Below are positions 15,232-24,365 of a DNA stretch of 64,000 nt, in pieces; position 1 is the stretch's first letter, and each line of letters begins with the position of its first letter. The notes beneath the pieces are model-generated. The model was not told the DNA's origin. It saw only the letters and a program-made list of their open reading frames with translations, and ran no database searches. Both the position numbers and the translations under genes were made by a program. The stretch lies in assembly GCF_014212315.1 (NCBI RefSeq), contig NZ_JACKXE010000001.1, positions 3,940,369-4,004,368 on the forward strand, given 5' to 3'. The DNA is from Nocardioides luti. GTDB lineage: Bacteria > Actinomycetota > Actinomycetes > Propionibacteriales > Nocardioidaceae.

Positions 15232-17961
15232 ATGCGCCGTACTGCCTGTGCCGCCGCCGTCCTCGCCGCCGCCACGGCGCTGGCGGGACTGACCCCGATC
15301 GCGGCCGGCAGCGCCGCGCCGGCGGCCGCGGGCGACGATCCCTACGGCCGGCTCTACAACATCCTGCCGCCGGGCTCGAACGGCACGACGACGGCGACGG
15401 ACCTCCTCCAGCTCGGCGGCTCCACCACCGCGACGCCGACCACGCCGAAGAACTTCGCCGACCAGCTCGAGATGTACGACGGGTTGACGAAGGTCGACCC
15501 GTCCGCGATCACGCACGCCGACATCGAGCGGCTCTTCAAGACCGAGAACTTCACCCCCGACGAGGTCGTCAGCACCAGCACCCCGCGCGACGACGTCACC
15601 ATCCAGCGCGACCGGTTCGGCGTGCCGTTCATCAACGGCACCACCTTCGAGGGCGTCGAGTTCGGCGCCGGCTACGCCTCCACCGAGGACCGGATGTTCC
15701 TCATGGACGTGCTGCGCCACACCGGCCAGGCCCGGCTCGCCGAGTTCGCCGGCGACACCCCCGGCAACGTCGCGATGGACCGCGCCCAGCTCGCGTCGGC
15801 GTACTACACGCCCGAGGAGGCGACGGCCCAGATCGACAGGGCGGCCGCCAACGCCGGACCCGCCGGGCCGAAGCTGATCGCCGCGGTCGACGCCTACCTC
15901 GAGGGCGTGAACGCCGCCCAGGACGCGATGTGCCCGACGGTGGCCGCACCGTCCTGCCCGGTCGAGTACGCCGCGCTCCAGAAGCAGCCCGAGCCGTGGA
16001 CCCGCGCCGACATCGTCTACGTCGCCTCGCTGGTCGGCGGCATCTTCGGCAAGGGCGGCGGCCACGAGGTGCAGAACGCCGCCTGGCTCCAGGCGCTGAC
16101 CAAGAAGTTCGGGCCGCGCAAGGCCCGCACGGTCTACGACGACCTGCGCGAGAAGAACGACCCCGAGGCGCCGTCCACCTCGGAGATCCGCACGCCGTAC
16201 GAGACCGGCGGCATCAAGCCCGGCAAGCCCGGCGTCGCCCTGCCGGACGTCGGCGGGAAGACCGCCCCCGGCTCGGGCGACCCGACCTCGCGCTCGGCAG
16301 CCGTCCCGGCAGCCCCGCGGGGCGCCGGCTCCGGGGCCGGCACGATCGACCTCCCCGACGGCACCACCATCGACCTGGCGCTCGAGCGCCACGGGATGAG
16401 CAACGCCGTCCTCCTCGACGCGGCGCACAGCGCCACCGGGAAGCCGCTGGCCGTGATGGGCCCGCAGACCGGCTACTACGCGCCCCAGCTGCTGACCGAG
16501 GAGGTCCTCAACGGTCCGGGCATCCAGGCCCGGGGCGTCGCCTTCGCCGGCACCAACCTGTTCGTCCAGCTCGGCCGCGGCGTCGACTACGCGTGGTCGG
16601 CGACCAGCGCGGGCAGCGACAACGTCGACACCGTCGTCGAGCGGCTCTGCAACGAGGACGGCAGCAAGCCGACCGTCGACTCCACGTCGTACCGCGTGGG
16701 CAAGGCCTGCCGGCCGATCCAGCAGTTCACGCACAGCGAGACCACGACGCCCGGCGCCGGCTCGCAGAACCCGCCCAAGACCTACGAGTTCCAGGTCCTG
16801 CGCACCCGCCACGGCCTGGTCCAGGAGCGCACCACCGTGCACGGCAAGCCCGTCGCGATCGTGCTGCAGCGCTCGACCTACGGCCACGAGGTCGACTCGG
16901 TCCTCGGCTTCCAGGAGCTCAACGACCCCGGGTTCGTGACCGACGCCGAGAGCTTCCAGCGGGCCTCGAGCGACATCGACTACACCTTCAACTGGTTCTA
17001 CGCCGACGACCAGGACATCTCCTACTACTCCTCGGGCCTGCTGCCGAAGCGCGCGAACGGCGTCGACTCCGACCTGCCCCGGTGGGGCGCGCGGAAGTAC
17101 GACTGGAAGGGCTGGCTGTCGTACGCCGGTCACGCCCAGCAGACCAACCCGAAGCGTGGCTACCTGGTCAGCTGGAACAACAAGCCGGCGCCCGGCTTCG
17201 GTGCCGCCGACGACAACTTCAGCTACGGCTCGGTCTACCGCTCGCTCGCGCTCGAGAAGCGCCTGCAGGCGCAGCTCCGCAGGGGCAAGCTGACCATCGA
17301 GCAGATGGTCGGCGTGATGTCCGGCGGCGCGACCGCCGACTCGCGCGCGGCGTCCACCCTGCCCCTCCTGCTGCGCGTGATCGGCAAGGACCCCAGGACC
17401 GCCGCGGCGCGCACGCTGCTGAAGGCGTGGGTCGCCGACGGCGCCGAGCGCGTGGACCGCGACCGGGACGGCGCCTACGCCCACCAGGCCGCGATCGCGC
17501 TGTTCGACGACTGGTGGGAGCACGGCCGCAAGTCGGTCGCCTACACCGTGCTGCGCGGCGGGCTCGGCAGCAAGCTCGTGCACCAGCTGCCGCAGAAGCT
17601 CGACGACCACCCGCGCCAGGGCATCGGCTCCTCCTTCAACGGCGTCGCCTGGTACGGCTACGTCAACAAGGAGCTGCGCTCCGTGCTCGGCCAGCGCGTG
17701 GCGGCGCCGTACGACGTCTCCTACTGCGGCCGCGGCAAGCGCGCGGCGTGCCGCTCGGCGCTGCGGGCCTCGCTTGCTGCCGCGGTCACCCGGATGCTGA
17801 AGGAGCAGGGCGTGACCAAGGTCGGCGACCTGACCTACGACAAGTCCGAGGACGACATCCGCTCGGTCACGGCCGGCGTCGTCGGGGTCCGCCCGATCGA
17901 CTGGCAGAACCGCCCGACCTTCCAGCAGGTCGTCGAGTTCACCGGCCACCGCCCCCGCTGA
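15232..17961 (+). CDS. Secreted penicillin-acylase-family Ntn hydrolase
   Basis: The 909-residue preproprotein starts at ATG 15232, nine bases after AGGAG. Residues 1-34 are a signal peptide. The alpha-chain region includes IQRDRFGVPFINGTTFEGVEF-like sequence (split here), GYASTEDRMFLMDVLRH and a Cys pair. A low-complexity Gly/Ala/Pro linker precedes Ser390 in HGMSNAVLLD, which fits the Ser-Asn pair that becomes the catalytic N-terminus of the beta chain after self-cleavage. VMGPQTGYYAPQ downstream matches the beta-chain GPQ.G motif. Family members hydrolyse acylated amines such as penicillins or acyl-homoserine lactones; the natural substrate here is open. Confidence 0.9.
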   Translation: MRRTACAAAVLAAATALAGLTPIAAGSAAPAAAGDDPYGRLYNILPPGSNGTTTATDLLQLGGSTTATPTTPKNFADQLEMYDGLTKVDPSAITHADIERLFKTENFTPDEVVSTSTPRDDVTIQRDRFGVPFINGTTFEGVEFGAGYASTEDRMFLMDVLRHTGQARLAEFAGDTPGNVAMDRAQLASAYYTPEEATAQIDRAAANAGPAGPKLIAAVDAYLEGVNAAQDAMCPTVAAPSCPVEYAALQKQPEPWTRADIVYVASLVGGIFGKGGGHEVQNAAWLQALTKKFGPRKARTVYDDLREKNDPEAPSTSEIRTPYETGGIKPGKPGVALPDVGGKTAPGSGDPTSRSAAVPAAPRGAGSGAGTIDLPDGTTIDLALERHGMSNAVLLDAAHSATGKPLAVMGPQTGYYAPQLLTEEVLNGPGIQARGVAFAGTNLFVQLGRGVDYAWSATSAGSDNVDTVVERLCNEDGSKPTVDSTSYRVGKACRPIQQFTHSETTTPGAGSQNPPKTYEFQVLRTRHGLVQERTTVHGKPVAIVLQRSTYGHEVDSVLGFQELNDPGFVTDAESFQRASSDIDYTFNWFYADDQDISYYSSGLLPKRANGVDSDLPRWGARKYDWKGWLSYAGHAQQTNPKRGYLVSWNNKPAPGFGAADDNFSYGSVYRSLALEKRLQAQLRRGKLTIEQMVGVMSGGATADSRAASTLPLLLRVIGKDPRTAAARTLLKAWVADGAERVDRDRDGAYAHQAAIALFDDWWEHGRKSVAYTVLRGGLGSKLVHQLPQKLDDHPRQGIGSSFNGVAWYGYVNKELRSVLGQRVAAPYDVSYCGRGKRAACRSALRASLAAAVTRMLKEQGVTKVGDLTYDKSEDDIRSVTAGVVGVRPIDWQNRPTFQQVVEFTGHRPR

Positions 17962-17989
17962 CGACGGAGCGGCCCGGAGCGGCCCGGGG

Positions 17990-20776
17990 TCAGCGCGACC
18001 CGGGCCGCTTCAGCGGCAGCCGGACGGTGAACGTCGTGCCCTTGAGGTGCGCTGACTCCACACCGATCCGGCCGCCGTGGGCCGCGATGATCGCGGCCAC
18101 GATCGACAGGCCCAGCCCGGTGCCCTGGATCGCCCGCTCCTGAGCGGTGGAGGAGCGGAAGAACTTCTGGAACAGCCCGGACTGCTCCTCCTCGGGGATC
18201 CCGATGCCGTCGTCGGCCACCACCAGCCACGCCTCGTCGGTGTGGTGCTCGATGCGGCAGCGGACCGTGCCGCCGTCGTCGGTGAACTTCACGGCGTTGC
18301 TGAGCAGGTTGATGAGGACCCGCTCGAGCTGGGCCCGGTCACCCATCACCACGACCGGCCCGTCGGGGCGCTCGATCTCGAAGGCCAGGTCCCGGGCGGT
18401 CAGCAGCGGGCGGACCGCCTCCTCGGCCGGGTCGAGGATGGTGACGAGGTCGAGGGTCTCGCGCTCCCAGTGCTGCGCGCCGGAGTCGAGGCCGCTGAGC
18501 AGGAGCAGGTCGTTGCAGATCACGATGAGCCGCTCGCCGTTGCGGGCGATCGTCCGCAGCAGTGGCAGCTGGTCGGGATCGGGGTCCACGATCGACCCGT
18601 CCGCCAGCATCTCGGTGTAGCCCACGATGCTCGTCACCGGCGTCCGCAGCTCGTGGCTCACCGTGGAGACGAACTCGTTCTTGGCCTCGTCGAGCTGGCG
18701 CAGCCGCTCCACGGCGGTCCGCTCCTTGTCGAGCGCCGCGACCAGCATCTCCTGGCTGTGCCGCTGCTCGGTGACGTCGCGCCCGACGCAGAGGAAGCCG
18801 ACCTGCGCGGCGAAGGAGTCCGCCGCGACGCTCAGCGTCATCGCGACGGTGTGGTGCCGACCGCCGCTCGCGACCCAGGTCCAGTCGCGTGGCGTGGTCT
18901 CGCCGTCCGGGCCGACGCCACCGGTCAGGGCGGCGAAGGCGGTGTCCGCGCTGCGGGCGCCCGTGCGGGCGAGCAGCTGCTCGGGCTCGAGGAGCTGGGT
19001 GAAGGGCGTCCCGATCATGTCGTCGGGGTGGTAGCCCAGCAGGTGCTGGGCCCCGGAGTTGAAGACGGTGATCCGGCCGCGGGTGTCGATGCCGATGAGG
19101 GCGGTCGTGATCGCCGCCTGCAGCAGGTGGGACATCAGCCCCGCGGTGGCCCGCTCGGCCGTGACGTCGATGCCGGTCAGCACGACGTGGACGGGACGGT
19201 CCTGCTGGTCGCGCACGACGTTGTCGTTCCAGACGATGCGCAGCTTGTCGCCCCACTTGGTCGACGCGTCGGCCTCGCGCACGGCCGTCGCGTCGTCGCG
19301 TCTCGGCCCGTCGAGCAGGGAGGCGAGCTCGGTGGCGTACGCCGGGGCGATGGCGGTCTCCCACACGGGGCGGCCCAGGAGCTCGGCCTCGGTGAAGCCG
19401 GTCAGCTGGGTGGTGGCGGCGTTGACGCGGACGATCGTCCCGTCGAGGTCGGTCACCAGGATCAGGCAGGCGGTGGTGTCGAGGGTCGCGCTGGTGAGCT
19501 TCTCGGCGGCCTCGAGCTGGGTCCGCGCCTGGTGCTCCGCGGTCACGTCCTGGAGCTGGGCCGCGAAGACCGGGTCCGGCTCGCGGGACAGCAGCGACAG
19601 CGCGACGTTGATCCGGGCGCCCGGGCGCCCGACCAGGCCGGTCTGGGCCTTCCACCCCTCGAGGGTGCCGTCGAGCATCCGGCCGGCCACGACGTCGAGC
19701 TGCTCGGAGGTGTCCAGGATGTCGTCGAGGGAGCGCCCGACCAGCGGCTCGCCGTCGCCCCCGAGCAGCTGCGTGGCCGTGTCGTTGAGGTCGAAGATGT
19801 CGAGGCGGTCGCCGTCGCGCCGCATCAGCAGCATGCCGGCGAGCGACTCGGTGAAGTTGCGGCGGAAGAGCAGCTCGCTGCTGCTCACCCGGGCGAGCAG
19901 GTTGCGCCGCTGCTCGACCGCGATGGCCAGGGGCAGGGACATCAGCGCGGCGCAGAGGAGGTAACCCTGGGTCAGGGCGCCGGCCCCCGACGCATCGATC
20001 CGGCCCGTGGCGAGGCTGTCGCCGAAGGGGCCGAAGCCCCGCGCGGTCAGGAAGGTCGTCAGCGCCGCGAAGCCGGCCAGCTCCCAGGCGACGACGCGGA
20101 TGTCGAAGCGGAGCGCGGCCCAGACCAGGAAGGGCAGCGCCATGAAGGTCAGGGACAGCGACTGCTGCGGCGAGAAGATCAGCAGGGTCACGACCGTCAG
20201 CGCCACTGCCTGCAGGACCAGCTCGAGGCGCTTGGTCGGAGGGTGCGCGTGGTGCAGGGTCATCGCCACCGGCACGAGCACCAGGGTCGAGGCGCCGTGC
20301 GAGGGGAAGACGGCCCGCCAGGTCTCGACGGCCGAGCCGTCGCCGACGACCAGGACGGTCAGCGTGGCGCCGGCCGCGATGGTGAGGCCGCCGAGCAGGG
20401 CGGCCTCGACCAGGCGCAGGAAGTCGTCCTGGGTGTCCAGCCGGGGGCGGCCGGTGGTGCCGCGCTGGAGGATCCACGCCGCCACGACGGCCTCGGCGGC
20501 GTTCGCGATCCCGAAGAGCAGCGAGACGTCGAGGTCGCGGCCGCCGGTCACGTTGGCGGCGCCGCTGAAGGCGACCACCCCCAGCGCCAGCGGCGGCCAC
20601 CACGACCGCGGTGAGAGGGCGAGCAGGGCGACCGCGAGGCCCGCGGCGGGCCAGAACGTGGCCACCGGGTCGCCCTCGGGGGCGAAGAGGACGGCTCCGA
20701 CGCCCGCGAGGTAGATCGCGAGCAGCATCCCGAGTGCCGTGCCCCACCGCGGGGGACGGACACCCGGAGTCGTCAT
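17990..20776 (-). CDS. MASE1-PAS sensor histidine kinase
   Basis: The 928-residue protein starts at ATG 20776. Residues 10-290 hold about eight membrane helices with PVATFWPAAGLAVALL and GIANAAEAVVAAW, typical of the MASE1 sensor domain. Three PAS modules follow at roughly 300-415, 430-550 and 555-680. The dimerisation domain has the phospho-acceptor His708 in VSHELRTPVTSIVGY, and the ATPase domain has NLLSNAVKFTDDGG, DDGIGIPEEE and GTGLGLSIV boxes. No response regulator is adjacent, so its partner is elsewhere. It resembles the kinase at 26107 in its catalytic half. The convergent acylase gene ends 28 bases away. Confidence 0.92.
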   Translation of the reverse strand: MTTPGVRPPRWGTALGMLLAIYLAGVGAVLFAPEGDPVATFWPAAGLAVALLALSPRSWWPPLALGVVAFSGAANVTGGRDLDVSLLFGIANAAEAVVAAWILQRGTTGRPRLDTQDDFLRLVEAALLGGLTIAAGATLTVLVVGDGSAVETWRAVFPSHGASTLVLVPVAMTLHHAHPPTKRLELVLQAVALTVVTLLIFSPQQSLSLTFMALPFLVWAALRFDIRVVAWELAGFAALTTFLTARGFGPFGDSLATGRIDASGAGALTQGYLLCAALMSLPLAIAVEQRRNLLARVSSSELLFRRNFTESLAGMLLMRRDGDRLDIFDLNDTATQLLGGDGEPLVGRSLDDILDTSEQLDVVAGRMLDGTLEGWKAQTGLVGRPGARINVALSLLSREPDPVFAAQLQDVTAEHQARTQLEAAEKLTSATLDTTACLILVTDLDGTIVRVNAATTQLTGFTEAELLGRPVWETAIAPAYATELASLLDGPRRDDATAVREADASTKWGDKLRIVWNDNVVRDQQDRPVHVVLTGIDVTAERATAGLMSHLLQAAITTALIGIDTRGRITVFNSGAQHLLGYHPDDMIGTPFTQLLEPEQLLARTGARSADTAFAALTGGVGPDGETTPRDWTWVASGGRHHTVAMTLSVAADSFAAQVGFLCVGRDVTEQRHSQEMLVAALDKERTAVERLRQLDEAKNEFVSTVSHELRTPVTSIVGYTEMLADGSIVDPDPDQLPLLRTIARNGERLIVICNDLLLLSGLDSGAQHWERETLDLVTILDPAEEAVRPLLTARDLAFEIERPDGPVVVMGDRAQLERVLINLLSNAVKFTDDGGTVRCRIEHHTDEAWLVVADDGIGIPEEEQSGLFQKFFRSSTAQERAIQGTGLGLSIVAAIIAAHGGRIGVESAHLKGTTFTVRLPLKRPGSR

Positions 20777-20833
20777 GGGGCCCAGTCTCGACCAGCGGGG
20801 CCGACTCCGCGACTCCCCACGCGGGTGGCGCGC

Positions 20834-21604
20834 TCAGGAGCCCGTCGCGAGGATGCAGGCGGTGCCCACGCGCTCGAAGCCGAGGCGCTCGTAGACCCGG
20901 GCCGCGGCGTCCGAGCCGGCCGAGAGGAACGCCAGGTCGACGCCGGTGGCCCGGGCCGCGTCCACGAGCGTCGTGGTGACGGCCGAGCCGAGGCCCCGGC
21001 GGCGCGCGGACGGGACGACACCGATGCCGGTCAGCTCGGTCGTCGTGCCGCGCGGCGCGGTGGCGCCCCCGCCCACGACCCGGCCGCTCGCGTCGTACGC
21101 CGCCACGACGGCCAGCAGCCCCGCCCGGATGAGCTCCGGGCGCCGGCCGACGTCGTGCGGGCGGAGCTCGTCGCGCTCCCCGAAGCCCGCGCTCACGGCG
21201 GAGACCGTGGCCGGGAGGTCCGGGTCGTCGGCGGTCAGGACCCGGGTCCGGCCAGGACCGGTGGTCAGCGCGGTGCCGGGCGGCAGCGCCAGCAGCGGGC
21301 ACAGCTCGAGGCGGTCCTCCTGGCCGGACTCCGCGAGCACCACCCGGACGGCCGGCAGCAGCGACGGCGTGACCTCGTCGACCCACTCGAGCGCCGGCGG
21401 CAGGCCGCGCTCGCGCTGCTGGTCCAGCACCCGGCGTACGTCGTCGTCTGTGAGGTCGGCGGTGCCGCCGAGCCGCGGCCGGGCGTAGAACTGCCACCCC
21501 GTGGCGGGGTCGGCGACGAACAGCGTGAAGGGCCCGACCTCCTCGACCGTCGCCGCGGCGCGCGGCACCGTGTCGTAGTAGGTCTCGATGTCGGCGAGTC
21601 TCAT
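20834..21604 (-). CDS. GNAT-family acetyltransferase
   Basis: The protein has about 256 residues from ATG 21604; GTG 21613 would add three. The N-terminal half is divergent, with WQFYARPRLGG resembling GNATs that carry an extra N-terminal domain. The C-terminal GNAT domain has the acetyl-CoA loop GIGVVPSARRRGLGSAVTTT (about residues 190-210) and the closing ARVYERLGFERVG element. The acceptor substrate is unknown. It is divergent from the alpha/beta hydrolase gene at 21654, and the two starts are only 50 bases apart. Confidence 0.82.
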   Translation of the reverse strand: MRLADIETYYDTVPRAAATVEEVGPFTLFVADPATGWQFYARPRLGGTADLTDDDVRRVLDQQRERGLPPALEWVDEVTPSLLPAVRVVLAESGQEDRLELCPLLALPPGTALTTGPGRTRVLTADDPDLPATVSAVSAGFGERDELRPHDVGRRPELIRAGLLAVVAAYDASGRVVGGGATAPRGTTTELTGIGVVPSARRRGLGSAVTTTLVDAARATGVDLAFLSAGSDAAARVYERLGFERVGTACILATGS

Positions 21605-21653
21605 GTCGCCCACGCTCCCAGCCGGGAGCGGGTGGCGCGACTAGATTGCGGTC

Positions 21654-22514
21654 ATGCTGGTCTCCGAGCGCATTGGACAGTTCTTCCTCGAGAGCGACTC
21701 CGGCCGCGACCGACTCGAGTACACCGAGTACGGCGCCGGCGACGCCTGGGTCGTGCTCCTGCACGGCCAGCTCATGCCGCGCCGCATGCAGCAGCCGCTC
21801 GCCCGGGCGCTGGCCGCCGAGGGACTGCACGTCGTCACGCTGGACCTGCTCGGGCACGGTCGTTCGGATCGGCCGGCCGACCCGCTCGTCTACTCGATGA
21901 CCGCCTGGGCCGAGCAGGTCGTCGCCCTCCTCGACCATCTCGGCGCCCCCGAGGCGGTCGTCGGCGGCACCTCGCTGGGTGCCAACGTCTCGCTCGAGGT
22001 CGCGGTGCTCGCGCCCGAGCGGATCCGCGGCCTGGTCGTCGAGATGCCGGTGCTCAACAACGCGATCGAGGCGGGGATCATCGCGTTCGCGCCGCTGATG
22101 TTCGCGGCCCGCTTCCTGCCCTTCACCGTCAACGGCCTGCGGGTGCTGACCCGCCCGATCCCGCGCGGCCTGGTGCCGTTCTGGGTCGGGATCGGCCTCG
22201 ACACGTGCAACCAGCGGGCCGACTCGGTCGCCGCCGTCGTGCACGGGCTCTTCTTCGGCCGGGTGGCGCCGTCCTCGAAGGAGCGCCGCCGGATCCAGGC
22301 GCCGGCGCTGGTCGTCGGCCACCCCGCCGACCCGATCCACCCGGCGGCGGACGCCGCCATGCTGGCCGAGGAGATGCCGAACGCGACCTTCGTCCGCGCC
22401 CGCAGCATCCTCGAGTGGCGGATCGCACCGGAGCGGCTGAACCGCGCGACCGCCGAGTTCGCGCTCACCTGCTGGAAGACGCCGCGTCGTTCGCGGCGGG
22501 CGGGTCGCGCCTGA
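21654..22514 (+). CDS. Alpha/beta-fold hydrolase
   Basis: The 286-residue protein starts at ATG 21654. It shows the fold landmarks: VVLLHGQ oxyanion loop (near residue 34), LDLLGHGRSDRP strand 4 turn, and the nucleophile elbow GGTSLGANVSLEVA near residue 105. The acid is probably in VVGHPADPIHPAAD. At the place where the catalytic His normally stands near the C-terminus the sequence reads FVRARSILEWRIAPERL, with no His, so the triad may be incomplete or use a different His. The last 20 residues are Arg-rich. Confidence 0.82.
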   Translation: MLVSERIGQFFLESDSGRDRLEYTEYGAGDAWVVLLHGQLMPRRMQQPLARALAAEGLHVVTLDLLGHGRSDRPADPLVYSMTAWAEQVVALLDHLGAPEAVVGGTSLGANVSLEVAVLAPERIRGLVVEMPVLNNAIEAGIIAFAPLMFAARFLPFTVNGLRVLTRPIPRGLVPFWVGIGLDTCNQRADSVAAVVHGLFFGRVAPSSKERRRIQAPALVVGHPADPIHPAADAAMLAEEMPNATFVRARSILEWRIAPERLNRATAEFALTCWKTPRRSRRAGRA

Positions 22515-22697
22515 GCCCGGTCCTCCGGGGTGCCGAGGCCCGGGCGACAGGAGGAAGTCGCCGGGCGGGGTGCTGCCCAGGCGTGGCGGCCGGCGGGACG
22601 CGGACTTCGTCCTGTCGGGCGGGCCGGTGCTGCTGCGGTGGGGCCGGATCGGTGTGCCGAGCCCCGATTCCGACCTACGGCGGGGGAGAATGAACCC

Positions 22698-23438
22698 GTG
22701 CCTCTCTACCGCGACGAGGCGATCGTGCTGCGCACCCACAAGCTGGGGGAGGCCGACCGCATCATCACCCTGCTGACCCGTCAGCACGGGCTGGTGCGCG
22801 CGGTCGCGAAGGGCGTGCGGCGTACGTCGTCGAAATTCGGCTCCCGGCTCGAGCCGTTCACCCACGTGGACCTGCAGCTCGCCGAGGGGCGCAACCTCGA
22901 CATCATCACCCAGGCCGAGACGCTGTCGCCGTTCTCGTCGGGCCTCGGCGCGGACTACGAGCGCTACACCGCCGGCACCGTGATGCTGGAGACCGCCGAC
23001 CGGCTGGTCGCCGAGGAGCGCGAGCCGTCGGTCCAGCAGTTCCTGCTGCTCGTCGGCGGGCTGCGCGCGATGGCCTCGGGGGAGCGGGCGCCCGGCCAGG
23101 TCCTCGACTCCTACCTGCTGCGCTCGCTCGCGGTCGCCGGCTACGCGCCGTCGTTCGACCACTGCGCCCGCTGCGGGACGCTGCCCTCGGAGGGGAACCG
23201 GCACCGCTGGTTCAACCCGTCCATGGGCGGCATCCTCTGCGCCACCTGCCGGGTCCCCGGCTCGGCCAGCCCCGCCCCCGACACCGTGGCCGTCCTCGGG
23301 GCCCTGCTCGCCGGCGACTGGCCGGTCGTCGAGGCGACCGACGCCCGCAGCCTCAAGGAGGCCAGCACCCTGGTCTCGGCGTACCTCGCCTGGCACCTCG
23401 AGCGCGCCCTGCGCTCGATGGCCTACGTCGAGCGCTGA
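22698..23438 (+). CDS. recO: DNA repair protein RecO
   Basis: The 246-residue protein starts at GTG 22698 behind a GGGGGAG motif. It opens with PLYRDEAIVLRTHKLGEADR, the N-terminal OB-fold strand pair of RecO, followed by TLLTRQHGLVRAVAKGVRR. A zinc-binding CxxC pair set (HCARCG and CATC, about residues 155-180) lies in the C-terminal helical domain. RecO loads RecA on SSB-covered DNA in the RecFOR pathway and anneals strands. The pairing recO then uppS is conserved in actinobacteria. The 117 bases before uppS contain a palindromic repeat. Confidence 0.95.
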   Translation: MPLYRDEAIVLRTHKLGEADRIITLLTRQHGLVRAVAKGVRRTSSKFGSRLEPFTHVDLQLAEGRNLDIITQAETLSPFSSGLGADYERYTAGTVMLETADRLVAEEREPSVQQFLLLVGGLRAMASGERAPGQVLDSYLLRSLAVAGYAPSFDHCARCGTLPSEGNRHRWFNPSMGGILCATCRVPGSASPAPDTVAVLGALLAGDWPVVEATDARSLKEASTLVSAYLAWHLERALRSMAYVER

Positions 23439-23465
23439 TCGCGGCCGCGGAGCGGACGCGATGAT

Positions 23466-23525
23466 GGTGGTCGAGCGAGCCGTCGTCGCCGAGCCTGCGA
23501 GGCGGCGAACCGGCGTGTCGAGACC
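23466..23525. repeat. REP-like palindromic element between recO and uppS
   Basis: The outer arms are GGTGGTCGAG and TGTCGAGACC, near-complementary at their ends. An inner hairpin pairs TCGCC/GGCGA (23486-23490 with 23504-23508) and GCCT/AGGC around a GCG loop. It looks like the short extragenic palindromes that recur in Nocardioides genomes. Its sequence differs from the 51-bp family at 6220. Confidence 0.6.
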
Positions 23526-23555
23526 GGTCGAGCCGCGTGGATCTAGGCTCCTCCC

Positions 23556-24365
23556 GTGAAGCGCTCCGTCCGCCGCCCGACCCCGCACCCGTCCGGCGCG
23601 ACCCCGCCCGCCGTGCCGAAGGACCTCGTCCCGAAGCACGTCGCGGTCGTCATGGACGGCAACGGCCGCTGGGCCAAGGACCGCGGGCTGCCCCGCACCA
23701 AGGGCCACGAGGCGGGGGAGAGCTCGCTCTTCGACGTGGTCGAGGGCGGGATCGAGATCGGGGTGAAGGCGATCTCGGCCTACGCCTTCTCGACCGAGAA
23801 CTGGTCGCGCTCGCCCGACGAGGTGAAGTTCCTCATGGGCTTCAACCGCGACGTGATCCGCCGCCGCCGCGACGAGATGCACGAGCTCGGGGTGCGGGTC
23901 CGGTGGGCCGGCCGGGCGCCGCGGCTGTGGAAGTCGGTCATCCGGGAGCTCCAGGTGGCCGAGGAGCTGACGAAGGACAACGACGTCCTCACGCTCACGA
24001 TGTGCGTCAACTACGGCGGGCGCGCCGAGCTGGCCGACACCGCCCGCTCGATCGCCCGCGAGGTCGCCGCCGGCCGGCTGAACCCCGAGAAGATCGACGA
24101 GAAGACCTTCGCGCGGCACCTCTACGTCCCCGAGCAGTCCGACGCCGACCTGGTCTGGCGGACCTCGGGGGAGCAGCGGCTGTCCAACTTCATGCTCTGG
24201 CAGGCGGCCTACAGCGAGTTCGTCTACTCCGACGTGCTCTGGCCCGACGTCGACCGCCGCCACCTGTGGGCCGCGATCGAGACCTACGCGCAGCGGGACC
24301 GGAGGTACGGCGGGGCGGTGCCGAACCAGACCCCCGCCGACCCTCTGGCCGAGCCCCGGTCCTAG
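23556..24365 (+). CDS. uppS: Isoprenyl transferase (cis-polyprenyl diphosphate synthase)
   Basis: The 269-residue protein starts at GTG 23556. HVAVVMDGNGRWA (residues 28-40) holds the essential Asp34, STENWSRS and the C-terminal RTSGEQRLSNFMLWQAAYSE complete the family signatures. It condenses isopentenyl diphosphate in cis onto an allylic primer to make the decaprenyl or undecaprenyl carrier for peptidoglycan and other wall polymers at the inner membrane face. The 25 N-terminal residues are extra and basic/Pro-rich. The stop overlaps the stop of the convergent membrane protein gene by four bases. Confidence 0.95.
   Translation: MKRSVRRPTPHPSGATPPAVPKDLVPKHVAVVMDGNGRWAKDRGLPRTKGHEAGESSLFDVVEGGIEIGVKAISAYAFSTENWSRSPDEVKFLMGFNRDVIRRRRDEMHELGVRVRWAGRAPRLWKSVIRELQVAEELTKDNDVLTLTMCVNYGGRAELADTARSIAREVAAGRLNPEKIDEKTFARHLYVPEQSDADLVWRTSGEQRLSNFMLWQAAYSEFVYSDVLWPDVDRRHLWAAIETYAQRDRRYGGAVPNQTPADPLAEPRS

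Noticed and set aside
14532..18143. Plus-strand open frame of about 1200 codons over the acylase gene
   Set aside because: It is in another frame of the penicillin-acylase gene, which has a signal peptide, catalytic motifs and a ribosome-binding site.
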